This document shows positions 1-5,635 of a stretch of 5,635 nt of DNA, piece by piece. The notes beneath the pieces were generated by a model. The model was not told where the DNA came from. It saw only the letters and a program-made list of their open reading frames with translations, and did not search any database. This stretch comes from Bacteroidaceae bacterium. GTDB lineage: Bacteria > Bacteroidota > Bacteroidia > Bacteroidales > Bacteroidaceae. The stretch lies in contig JAILIJ010000286.1 of NCBI GenBank assembly GCA_024695315.1, positions 1 to 5,635 on the forward strand. The letters run 5' to 3'. A program made the position numbers and the translations under genes. Numbering within the stretch: position 1 is the stretch's first letter; each line of letters starts with the position of its first letter.

Positions 1-117
1 ACCCAGATGACGATAAATGAGATAGCGAGCGAGTTAGGCTTCACTTATCCTACCCATTTTGCCCGGATGTTTAGGCAGAAGACCAATATGTCGCCTTTGG
101 AATTTAGGAGGCAATAA
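1..117 (+). CDS. AraC-family transcriptional regulator, C-terminal end (partial)
   Basis: The frame open from base 1 to the TAA at 115-117 gives 38 residues that match the second helix-turn-helix of the AraC/XylS DNA-binding domain. They contain TINEIASELGF, then an F-R-x-F pattern (HFARMF), then a Gly-less version of the usual G-x-S-P-x-x-F-R ending (NMSPLEFRR). This is the recognition-helix half of the domain, which in this family lies at the extreme C-terminus. The N-terminal part is outside the window, so it could be a stand-alone AraC regulator or the output domain of a hybrid two-component or response-regulator protein; the sequence cannot decide. It converges on the outer-membrane barrel gene 48 bp away. 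Whether it controls that gene is speculation. The family call is firm; the ligand and targets are unknown. Confidence 0.9.
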   Translation, partial: TQMTINEIASELGFTYPTHFARMFRQKTNMSPLEFRRQ

Positions 118-138
118 GTTTTTAGAATGACTTTTGCC

Positions 139-170
139 GGGCTAAATCCATATTTCTACAGCCCTTTATT
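139..170 (+). terminator. Possible weak intrinsic terminator after the AraC-type gene
   Basis: GGGCT (139-143) pairs with AGCCC (160-164). A small inner stem AAAT/ATTT can form within the 16-base loop, and a T-rich tract TTTATT (165-170) follows. In the plus direction this resembles a short intrinsic terminator 21 bases after the AraC-type stop codon. The T-tract overlaps the stop codon of the convergent barrel gene (166-168). In the minus direction no T-run follows the stem, so it is less convincing for the barrel gene. The stem is only 5 bp, so this is tentative. Confidence 0.4.
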
Positions 171-3147
171 GAGTAATCACATATGGGCCATTTTGGTAGT
201 TATGTGATGGCATTTCCTTTTTGCCTTTAGGGAATTTGTTAAATTTCCATTGAAGACTAAGTATTACGTGCTGTCCGAGACTGTTGTTCCATGACTCTGT
301 ACGTCTTGTGCCGTTAAACATATAATCTATATTGGAAATCTTTCCGAGCAGGTCGTGGCAGGAAAGTTTCGCAATAAGTTTATTTTTGCAGAAAGGAAAA
401 GATATGTTTGCGTTCCAAATAGGCTTGTCAACATTCATTTCCTCAGAAGCATATCCTCTACGTGAATAGATGTAGAAATCCGTGTATAACTGTAATTTGA
501 AGGCGAATGTATGTTGAAGAGACATTCCGTAATTATAGTTGTAGATATTCTTGTTTATATTAAAAGAACTTGAATATTTAGGATCCGTATTTGTCCACGA
601 AAACATGCCATAGAGTTTTACTCGAAATTTATTTTTGTTGTACTCTATGCTTGGAGAGCATGATATAACATTTCGCCTAATGGTGTTACGCGTATTATTT
701 GTAGCTCCATTTATGCCCATGAGCTCCACATTGTGAGAGTAGACTTCGTTAATTGACAAAGCATAATGCCATAGTTTCATGCTGTCGATAGCAGACCCGA
801 GTCTAATCGTACCATTTGTAGACCAGTTACCGTTGACATTTTCAGGCCTATATGTACGTGCATTTGTTTTTTGATCAATAGAATATCCTTGCACTATGTC
901 ATTTTGATTGTATGTATAACTCAAATATGTTGAAGTATAGAAATCATGATTCTTATTTAATCCCTTATTGATGTTGAATCCGTATATTGCAGATGACTTC
1001 AGGTTTGGATTTCCCCTTTGTATAGCCAGTTCATTGGTTGTATTATCGACATCGATGAGGCTTCTCAGAGGTGGAAGGTTCATGTTTCTATATAAATTGA
1101 TGCTCATATTGTTGCGCCATCCATCCTTTTGAAGTCTATAAGTGAGAGACGTGCTGTTGGTTACACGTCTATCGTTCAGTATAGTAGTCAGCACGTCGCT
1201 TCTATAGTCCTCCTTACGGTCGTTATAAGTGAATGAGGTGTTAATTCTAAAATTCTTGTATAGGTTATCCTTTTCCACCTCGTAATGTGTTATTATGTTG
1301 ATACCATAATTTTTCTCGTCTTGAATTTCCCTGTACGTGTTTATATGGTCAATAGCCAAATTCAGCGAGTCTGTTGTTGAGGGCAACATATCGTACCATT
1401 CTTCGGGTGTGATATGAGCATATATACCACCGAGCGAATCGAGTCGATATAGGTCGTTGGTATTGTCGCTATGCTGTTGTCCCAGTTGTAAAGCCATTTC
1501 CAGGCACCATCCGTTTCGCCAGTTGATGTAGTAATTAATTCTCTCTCTCAAGTTCAGGTTCTTTGTAGGAGTATTATCGTATCTATTTTGCTGGTTATCC
1601 TTGCCTGTCACATTCCAATATCTATAATTATCAAGTCTATAGGCATCATTATCTTGTTTTTTGTAATTGATATTGAAACTCATACTCAGGAAGTCGCCGC
1701 TTGCCAACTTGATGGAAGCGTTGTTATCTGCATATAGATTGATAGAATTGCCCTTTCTTATACCTTTTGAACTGTAGCTGTTTATGGTGTCTGCTGTGGT
1801 AAGAGTTTCGTCAAAAGGATCTGAGTTAAAGGACTTTGAGTCGCTATTGCTATTGTTGGAGTTCTTTGACCATTCAAGTCCTGCATAGGACGTTAGACTG
1901 AAAGGAATGGTAGTCTGAGGCAGTTTGACTCTAAGAACGTTATTAAGCGAGAAAATCATGTCCTTGCTTTTCGATCTGTTGGCGCTCATACCATATTCGT
2001 TTTGTGTATTTTGATAGTCTATGCTTGACATTTTAGACTCGTTGATATTGTCTCGCCAAGATATGCTTGAGAAGATGTTGTTTGTCACCTTATTGTCCTT
2101 TCCGTTGAGCATGATGTCAGCATTAAGTCGTTTAGACGTGAACTGTGAACTGTTATTGCCATCGAACCAGTCTCCATTATTATTTGCATATCCGTTTCTT
2201 CCGATGTTATTAGCATCTCCAAGGAGTGTGATACGTGAATTATTTGTGAAACGTATTCCTATTCCTCGTGCAATAAATCGGTCGTTTTTTATATCCGTAT
2301 TTCCGTCAATTTTGTTTTGGCTCGCTATACCTGTTCCCAATTCCATGTTACCCAATATTCCGATGCTATACTCCTTTTTGAGATTGACATCCATAGTAAG
2401 TTCCTTATCTTCCACGTTTTTGCCTATGAACTCACTTTTGTCGGTCTTTTTATCGAACACTTTTATTTCCTTTACGGTGTAGTATGGGAGATTTTCGAGC
2501 ATGATTTTATTTTTTCCTTTGAAAAAATCTTTTCCATTGAGAGTCAGGTTGTCAACCTTACGTCCATTTACTTTTATCACTCCATCATCGCTCAGTTCTA
2601 CTCCGTCCATTTGTTTTAGTAATCCGTCCAACATGCTACCTTCGGGCACGTTGAAAGCATCGGCATTATAAACTATTGTATCTCCGCGGTAAGCTATACG
2701 TATTTTTGTGGCTTTGACAACAACTTCTCCCAGTTCTTTATCCATAGTAGATTCCTTTTTTTCGCGCTTTTTCATATAATGCCATTTAGCATCGAAATAA
2801 TCGTTTCGTGCCACTCTTCTCATGTTGAAATTCACATAGCAGTCTTCATAATCTGGGTGAGAGGCTTTGATTATGAATAATTGAGGAACAGCAGGGACTG
2901 TTGTTCTGTAGGTCGCATCATATCCAGCAGAGGGTTGTGGGTTCGAAAAAACGAAAGTTGAATCCAGAACGACGCTGTCTTTATTCATGATTTCTATTTT
3001 CACATTTTTTATTCCGTCTTTTGTGAATGAATCACGTACATGTCCCCAGATGAATATGGTTGTTTGTTTGGCCAATTTATTTTTTTGTGCAGATGTGTTT
3101 ATGGTTACAAGTGACAAAAGTATGAGTATAAGCAGAATCTTTTTCAT
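166..3147 (-). CDS. Outer-membrane beta-barrel protein (TonB-receptor-like, OMP_b-brl_3 type)
   Basis: This 993-residue protein begins with a signal peptide: MKK, a hydrophobic stretch at about 4-16, and a likely signal peptidase I site after NTSA at residue 20. Residues ~30-115 look like a carboxypeptidase-regulatory-like beta-sandwich (IFIWGHVRDS... then FIIKASHPDYED). Residues ~137-255 resemble a TonB-receptor plug: LGEVVVKATKI, GDTIVYNADAF, LLKQMDGVELSDDG and VNGRKVDNLTLNGKDFF. From ~260 to 969 there are alternating amphipathic strands with Asn/Ser/Asp-rich loops, as in a large outer-membrane barrel. The last strand (VILSLQWKF) is followed by a 24-residue polar tail, so the protein does not end on the usual terminal aromatic. 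No clear TonB box is seen and no SusD-like partner is adjacent, so this fits the OMP_b-brl_3 group better than a SusC. The substrate is unknown. The start at 3147 is supported by the signal peptide and a -7 promoter box about 48 bp upstream. Confidence 0.9.
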   Translation of the reverse strand: MKKILLILILLSLVTINTSAQKNKLAKQTTIFIWGHVRDSFTKDGIKNVKIEIMNKDSVVLDSTFVFSNPQPSAGYDATYRTTVPAVPQLFIIKASHPDYEDCYVNFNMRRVARNDYFDAKWHYMKKREKKESTMDKELGEVVVKATKIRIAYRGDTIVYNADAFNVPEGSMLDGLLKQMDGVELSDDGVIKVNGRKVDNLTLNGKDFFKGKNKIMLENLPYYTVKEIKVFDKKTDKSEFIGKNVEDKELTMDVNLKKEYSIGILGNMELGTGIASQNKIDGNTDIKNDRFIARGIGIRFTNNSRITLLGDANNIGRNGYANNNGDWFDGNNSSQFTSKRLNADIMLNGKDNKVTNNIFSSISWRDNINESKMSSIDYQNTQNEYGMSANRSKSKDMIFSLNNVLRVKLPQTTIPFSLTSYAGLEWSKNSNNSNSDSKSFNSDPFDETLTTADTINSYSSKGIRKGNSINLYADNNASIKLASGDFLSMSFNINYKKQDNDAYRLDNYRYWNVTGKDNQQNRYDNTPTKNLNLRERINYYINWRNGWCLEMALQLGQQHSDNTNDLYRLDSLGGIYAHITPEEWYDMLPSTTDSLNLAIDHINTYREIQDEKNYGINIITHYEVEKDNLYKNFRINTSFTYNDRKEDYRSDVLTTILNDRRVTNSTSLTYRLQKDGWRNNMSINLYRNMNLPPLRSLIDVDNTTNELAIQRGNPNLKSSAIYGFNINKGLNKNHDFYTSTYLSYTYNQNDIVQGYSIDQKTNARTYRPENVNGNWSTNGTIRLGSAIDSMKLWHYALSINEVYSHNVELMGINGATNNTRNTIRRNVISCSPSIEYNKNKFRVKLYGMFSWTNTDPKYSSSFNINKNIYNYNYGMSLQHTFAFKLQLYTDFYIYSRRGYASEEMNVDKPIWNANISFPFCKNKLIAKLSCHDLLGKISNIDYMFNGTRRTESWNNSLGQHVILSLQWKFNKFPKGKKEMPSHNYQNGPYVITQ

Positions 3148-3194
3148 AGTTTTAGATTAAGTTAAAAGTGGACGATTAAGTGAATTTTGTTTTG

Positions 3195-3202
3195 CAAAGA
3201 TA
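3195..3202 (-). promoter_or_regulatory. Promoter -7 box for the outer-membrane barrel gene
   Basis: On the minus strand this reads TATCTTTG, an exact match to the Bacteroidetes housekeeping -7 consensus TAnnTTTG. Transcription would start near 3188, giving a leader of about 40 bases before the ATG at 3147. No good TTTG -33 element lies at the usual spacing of about 19-20 bp; the closest is TTTC (3222-3219), 16 bp away. A strong -7 with a poor -33 suggests dependence on an activator, which fits the paired sites at 3250-3291. The box match is seen; the activator dependence is inferred. Confidence 0.65.
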
Positions 3203-3249
3203 TGAAAATTGTGTGAACGAAATTTGGTTTTTTGCATCTTTTTTCGTCT

Positions 3250-3291
3250 GTGTCCAAAATTTAGACATTCTTGTGTCCAAATTTTAGGCAT
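3250..3291. promoter_or_regulatory. Two tandem palindromic operator-like sites upstream of the barrel gene
   Basis: GTGTCCAAAATTTAGACAT (3250-3268) and GTGTCCAAATTTTAGGCAT (3273-3291) are direct repeats with 17 of 19 identical bases, spaced 23 bp start to start. Each is also an imperfect palindrome, TGTC-N9-GACA in the first copy and TGTC-N9-GGCA in the second. The nearer copy is 47 bp from the -7 box, so the site centres fall near -70 and -94 of the predicted start, a normal position for activator binding. A 23-bp spacing (about two helical turns) suits cooperative binding on one face of the DNA. The cognate protein is unknown; an AraC-type or response-regulator dimer is possible. Confidence 0.6.
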
Positions 3292-3374
3292 ATGGTTTGG
3301 CCGAATGATGATTGCTCAAACTTTCCAACTCACTTTTCATTTGTCACGTTCATGCACATTTCTCCTGTTAATTT

Positions 3375-3417
3375 CTTCGGCAACGGTTCGTATCACCTTC
3401 GGAAGAGGTTCGTATGA
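3375..3417. repeat. Pair of 21-bp imperfect direct repeats
   Basis: Two copies lie at 3375-3395 and 3397-3417, with period 22 bp and 17 of 21 bases identical. Both begin CTTCGG and share the uninterrupted core GGTTCGTAT (3385-3393 and 3407-3415). They lie between the operator-like sites and the 10-bp tandem repeat. They could be further protein-binding sites or part of a larger intergenic repeat element; nothing in the sequence decides this. Confidence 0.5.
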
Positions 3418-3470
3418 CTCTTGCTTCAGAAATGCGGTACAAATATATAAAACGAGTTTGACGGAAATAT

Positions 3471-3530
3471 GCTTTTCGATGCTTTTTGATGCTTTTCGAT
3501 GCTTTTCGATGCTTTTCGATGCTTTTTCTA
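3471..3530. repeat. 10-bp tandem repeat with phased A-tracts (predicted curved DNA)
   Basis: The unit GCTTTTCGAT occurs five times in a row (3471-3520; the second copy has C changed to T), followed by a degenerating sixth unit, GCTTTTTCTA. Each unit has a run of 4 or 5 Ts, giving six T/A-tracts starting at 3473, 3483, 3493, 3503, 3513 and 3523, exactly 10 bp apart. Tracts in phase with the helical repeat are known to cause intrinsic DNA bending, so curved DNA is predicted here. The unit is not a multiple of three and there is no sign of coding use. Confidence 0.85.
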
Positions 3531-3570
3531 AATGATTTAGGTTTCGGAAGTTGTTAGAAAGAAGAAAAAT

Positions 3571-3638
3571 GAAATAAAAAAGACGAAAGCTGAGGCGGAA
3601 AACATACCGCGAACAAATTCATTCGTCTTTTTTATTTC
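3571..3638 (-). terminator. Intrinsic terminator of the DUF389 gene (17-bp perfect inverted repeat)
   Basis: Bases 3571-3587 (GAAATAAAAAAGACGAA) are an exact reverse complement of 3622-3638, separated by 34 bases that can hold a small GCGG/CCGC stem (3595-3598 with 3607-3610). On the minus strand the descending arm runs into GTCTTTTTTATTTC, so the U-tract is inside the stem's outer arm, as in A-tailed/U-tailed terminators. It lies 72 bp past the DUF389 stop codon and upstream of the barrel promoter. The symmetry lets it work in both directions. The loop is longer than typical, which lowers certainty. Confidence 0.7.
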
Positions 3639-3674
3639 TCAATTACTTATATTTGACATTTTTATTAACTTCCT

Positions 3675-3700
3675 GTAAGTTGTGGCTTTGCCTAACTTAC
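3675..3700 (-). other. Small hairpin just after the DUF389 stop codon
   Basis: GTAAGTT (3675-3681) pairs with AACTTAC (3694-3700), and an inner GGC/GCC stem closes a TTT loop (3687-3689). It sits 10 bases beyond the DUF389 stop. No U-run follows on the minus strand, so it is not a classical terminator. It may protect the 3' end of the message or act with the stronger hairpin at 3571-3638. Confidence 0.4.
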
Positions 3701-3709
3701 GAAATTATG

Positions 3710-5053
3710 TTAATTAAAAATAATCCTTAGGCTGTCGACTTGTAGTCTTTCTTTCATCCACTCGTGAAGTTTATTCTTTTCTAAATCTGAAAGTTTTGTC
3801 TCATCATCTAAATCAACAACGCCCAGGATATAATTTTTCTCAAGAGTAGTGTCTGTGAGACATTCAGTAGCCGAAGATAAACTATATGATTTCACTTCGG
3901 GGAAGAGAGCTTTCATCTCCCCGGTCATAGATCTTGATGTAGAACTAATCTTGGTATATTCGTTAAGTTTATTTTCCAGTTCATAAATTTGAGCTGACTG
4001 TTCGATAAGCTTTTCTTTGCTTGCTTTTTCGTTTTGACTTTCCATCTTGTTAAGCAACAACAGACTATCTGTTTGTGAACCTTGGATGATATTGAGTTTG
4101 AAGTTTTGCAAGTCATAATTAGCCAGTTGTTCGTCTGCTTTTTTCAAGTCCGAATCGGCAATTAGTTTACCAACAAAGATGATGTTAAGTGTCTTCTTCT
4201 CATTATCGATACTATGAGAAATTATTTCTGCGCCATTAAAGTTTAATTCGCTGTTTATGAACTTATCAACTCTTTTTTCTGTAATATTTTTTCGTATGAT
4301 TTGGTACGTCATGATAGCAGCTGGCACCATGGTGAGCAGGCAGAGAGCGTAGATGTATCTTCTTACTTGTAGAAGCTTTTTCTGGTCCTCGAATTTCTTG
4401 TCGTGGAAGTGCATCAAATGCACTCCTGTGAAAGTAGCCACTCCAATAAAAACGGAGTTTATAAAGTAGAGGTAGAAAGCTCCGAAGAAATAGCTCATGT
4501 TGCCTATAGCAAGTCCAAATCCCGCTGTGCAGAGTGGTGGCATGAGAGCTGTTGCGATGGCTACTCCAGGTATGACATTAGAGTTGCCCCGTGTGCTATT
4601 ACCCAAGATTCCCGCTGCTCCTCCGAAGAATGCTATGAGCACGTCGTAGAGTGTAGGAGACGTACGGGCCAGAAGTTCAGATTGAGTTCCAACGACGGGC
4701 GAAATGAGGAAATATATATATGCGGTTGCAACACTTATGATTGTTGCTATGAGATAATTCTTGAAAGCGCGTTTCAATAGTGTGAGGTCGTTAATTCCCA
4801 CAGCAAGTCCCATGGCGATTATTGGTCCCATGAGAGGTGAAATGAGCATGGCGCCGATGATTACCGCAGTAGAATTGACATTAAGTCCAAGCGAGGCGAT
4901 GAAGATGGCGAAGATGAGAAGCCAAACGTTAGAGCCGTTGAATATGGCGCCTTTGGCTATTTCTGAGACTGTTTCTTCTTCGCTTAGTCTGTCGTCGGAA
5001 ACGATGAAACGCTTTCGTATCATGCTCCATATATTTGTGCTCTTTTCTTCCAT
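3710..5053 (-). CDS. DUF389 family (TIGR00341-like) inner-membrane protein
   Basis: This 447-residue protein has the layout and motifs of DUF389 membrane proteins, whose function is not established. After a short charged N-terminus come about six hydrophobic segments (roughly 42-58, 62-86, 100-120, 135-152, 160-183 and 186-212). The conserved-looking motifs GAMLISPLMGPIIA (67-80) and GVAIATALMPPLC (163-175) lie in the core. A seventh segment (~231-252) leads into a soluble domain (253-447). That domain has two beta-alpha-beta-like units (about 274-324 and 386-447) joined by a likely coiled coil (~330-370, with EKASKEKLIEQSAQIYELEN). The start at 5053 is chosen because a good Bacteroidetes promoter ends about 20 bp before it and the N-terminus is short and charged. 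The TonB-like gene upstream ends 52 bp away on the same strand. Family assignment is firm; transport or another role is unknown. Confidence 0.9.
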   Translation of the reverse strand: MEEKSTNIWSMIRKRFIVSDDRLSEEETVSEIAKGAIFNGSNVWLLIFAIFIASLGLNVNSTAVIIGAMLISPLMGPIIAMGLAVGINDLTLLKRAFKNYLIATIISVATAYIYFLISPVVGTQSELLARTSPTLYDVLIAFFGGAAGILGNSTRGNSNVIPGVAIATALMPPLCTAGFGLAIGNMSYFFGAFYLYFINSVFIGVATFTGVHLMHFHDKKFEDQKKLLQVRRYIYALCLLTMVPAAIMTYQIIRKNITEKRVDKFINSELNFNGAEIISHSIDNEKKTLNIIFVGKLIADSDLKKADEQLANYDLQNFKLNIIQGSQTDSLLLLNKMESQNEKASKEKLIEQSAQIYELENKLNEYTKISSTSRSMTGEMKALFPEVKSYSLSSATECLTDTTLEKNYILGVVDLDDETKLSDLEKNKLHEWMKERLQVDSLRIIFN

Positions 5054-5073
5054 AGTTATTTCATTTTATGTGG

Positions 5074-5105
5074 CAAAAATAAAAAATATTACTATTTGTA
5101 ACAAA
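5074..5105 (-). promoter_or_regulatory. Promoter of the DUF389 gene (-33 TTTG and -7 TATTTTTG)
   Basis: On the minus strand, TTTG (5105-5102) is followed after 20 bp by TATTTTTG (5081-5074). Both match the Bacteroidetes consensus (TTTG and TAnnTTTG) at about the expected spacing. Transcription would start about 7 bp downstream, leaving a short leader of roughly 14 bases before the ATG at 5053. The -33 element directly abuts the TGA stop of the upstream TonB-like gene (5106-5108). This suggests the DUF389 gene can be transcribed independently, though read-through from upstream is not excluded. Confidence 0.7.
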
Positions 5106-5635
5106 TCATTTTGTAAAAGATATAGGAGTGGGAGTGTTCTTTGTAAGCAATTTAGGTGAGAAAGTGATGGAAATGTTATTTGTGGTGGCAACATTTCTGT
5201 TGTCAATCTTCGCAGGATTCCATTTTGGCATTTTTCTTATCACCTTGATAGCTTCTGTTTCTATAGCTTTAATGCCTTTTCTTATTTCCGCGGCTCTTTT
5301 CTTCATGTTGGTAGAGGAAGTTATTTGCTCCAAATAATCTGCGTAACTTATGTCTTGTGTTATGATTTTTGAAATTTTTGGATGTGTAACTATTCCTTGT
5401 TCAGTAATCAGAAAATCAACCGTTACAGTAGCTTCAAGTCTGTATTTTTCCGCGGCGTATGGATATCGGCATCTTTTTATTGCCCATTTTTTTTCATCAC
5501 CATAAGGAAAAAACGGTTGTACATCTACCTTATCGTAATAAGTTAAGAACTCTCCGTCTTCATTTCTCGTTCTTTGCTTATTGTCAAATATTTTGTTGTA
5601 GAGTGCGTCATTATCGTAGGCCGCAACATTAAGTA
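5106..5635 (-). CDS. TonB C-terminal-domain protein, divergent (partial, 5' end outside window)
   Basis: The minus-strand frame is open from the right edge to the TGA at 5106-5108, giving 175 visible residues. Residues ~37-160 of this fragment follow the TonB C-terminal pattern: VQPFFPYGDEKKW, RYPYAAEKY, the strand VTVDFLITEQGIV, then the hallmark IETEAIKVIRKMPKWNPAK (124-142) and a closing strand NISITF. In the family this domain is periplasmic and contacts the TonB box of outer-membrane receptors. Two oddities are visible: the usual G-I-x-G before the VTVDF strand is missing, and about 20 extra residues rich in Lys/Glu (roughly 95-123) are inserted before the IETEA helix. The N-terminal membrane anchor and any linker lie outside the window. 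It could be an energy transducer or a TonB-domain protein with another job. An internal TTG at 5333 is not a start, since the homology runs upstream of it. Confidence 0.85.
   Translation of the reverse strand, partial: LNVAAYDNDALYNKIFDNKQRTRNEDGEFLTYYDKVDVQPFFPYGDEKKWAIKRCRYPYAAEKYRLEATVTVDFLITEQGIVTHPKISKIITQDISYADYLEQITSSTNMKKRAAEIRKGIKAIETEAIKVIRKMPKWNPAKIDNRNVATTNNISITFSPKLLTKNTPTPISFTK

Larger units (their letters stand above)
3148..3709. other. 562-bp intergenic control region
   Basis: No convincing gene is seen here. From the barrel gene outward it holds an A/T-rich leader (3148-3194), a -7 box (3195-3202), paired operator-like sites (3250-3291), a stretch with no recognised element (about 3292-3374), a pair of 21-bp direct repeats (3375-3417), a 10-bp tandem repeat with phased A-tracts (3471-3530), a 17-bp inverted repeat (3571-3638) and a small hairpin just past the DUF389 stop (3675-3700). 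Open frames on both strands lack protein-like features and cross these elements. Confidence 0.7.

Noticed and set aside
3337..3530. Minus-strand open frame giving a protein-like stretch (LPKVIRTVAEEINRRN)
   Set aside because: There is no convincing start codon, the upstream part is only the 10-bp repeat read in shifting frames, and it ends after a short run. It could be a gene relic, but nothing supports that.
3471..3530. The tandem repeat as a CRISPR array
   Set aside because: The 10-bp units are contiguous with no spacers, and no cas genes are present.
3209..3535. 108-codon open frame on the plus strand in the intergenic region
   Set aside because: It runs through the operator-like sites and the 10-bp repeat, has Cys/Phe-rich low-complexity sequence and no recognisable domain, and its 3' end is produced by the repeat itself.
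3571..3638. The 17-bp inverted repeat as the ends of a small transposable element (MITE)
   Set aside because: There is no target-site duplication at the flanks, and the T-tract and position after a stop codon fit a terminator better.
3648..3655. TATATTTG on the plus strand, a match to the -7 consensus
   Set aside because: It has no -33 element at the right spacing and would only drive antisense transcription into the DUF389 gene, in a very AT-rich area where chance matches are common.
5128..5337. 69-codon hydrophobic open frame on the plus strand
   Set aside because: It is antisense to the TonB-like coding sequence, whose homology is clear in the opposite strand; the hydrophobicity is a by-product of the complementary Lys/Glu-rich codons.

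Overview
The window looks like a chromosomal segment of an AT-rich Bacteroidales bacterium, probably Prevotella/Segatella or a close relative. Three things point there. One gene encodes an outer-membrane beta-barrel of the Bacteroidetes type, with a carboxypeptidase-regulatory-like N-terminus and a TonB-receptor-like plug. The visible promoters have the Bacteroidetes -7 form TAnnTTTG. Start codons are preceded by A-rich stretches, not strong Shine-Dalgarno sequences. Genus assignment is inference.

Layout, left to right: (1) bases 1-117, plus strand, are the last 38 codons of an AraC-type DNA-binding protein. (2) After a 48-bp gap with a weak hairpin, a 993-residue outer-membrane barrel protein is read convergently on the minus strand (166-3147). 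(3) A 562-bp non-coding stretch (3148-3709) is unusually rich in structure. It holds the barrel gene's -7 box, two tandem copies of a 19-bp palindromic operator-like site, a second pair of ~21-bp direct repeats, a 10-bp tandem repeat with six phased A-tracts, and a 17-bp perfect inverted repeat that fits a terminator for the next gene. (4) A 447-residue DUF389-family membrane protein lies on the minus strand (3710-5053), with a well-formed Bacteroidetes promoter immediately upstream. (5) On the minus strand (5106-5635, running off the right edge) is the C-terminal part of a divergent TonB-C-domain protein. Its reading frame stays open to the window end.

The three minus-strand genes are all cell-envelope proteins: a TonB-like protein, an inner-membrane DUF389 protein and an outer-membrane barrel. 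They do not look like one simple operon. The DUF389 gene has its own promoter, and the barrel gene is separated from it by a terminator and its own regulated-looking promoter. A working link between the TonB-like protein and the barrel is possible but unproven. The most interesting part is the barrel gene's control region: a promoter with a poor -33 element, paired upstream operator-like sites, and predicted intrinsically bent DNA further upstream. No complete new defence, mobile or biosynthetic system is visible.
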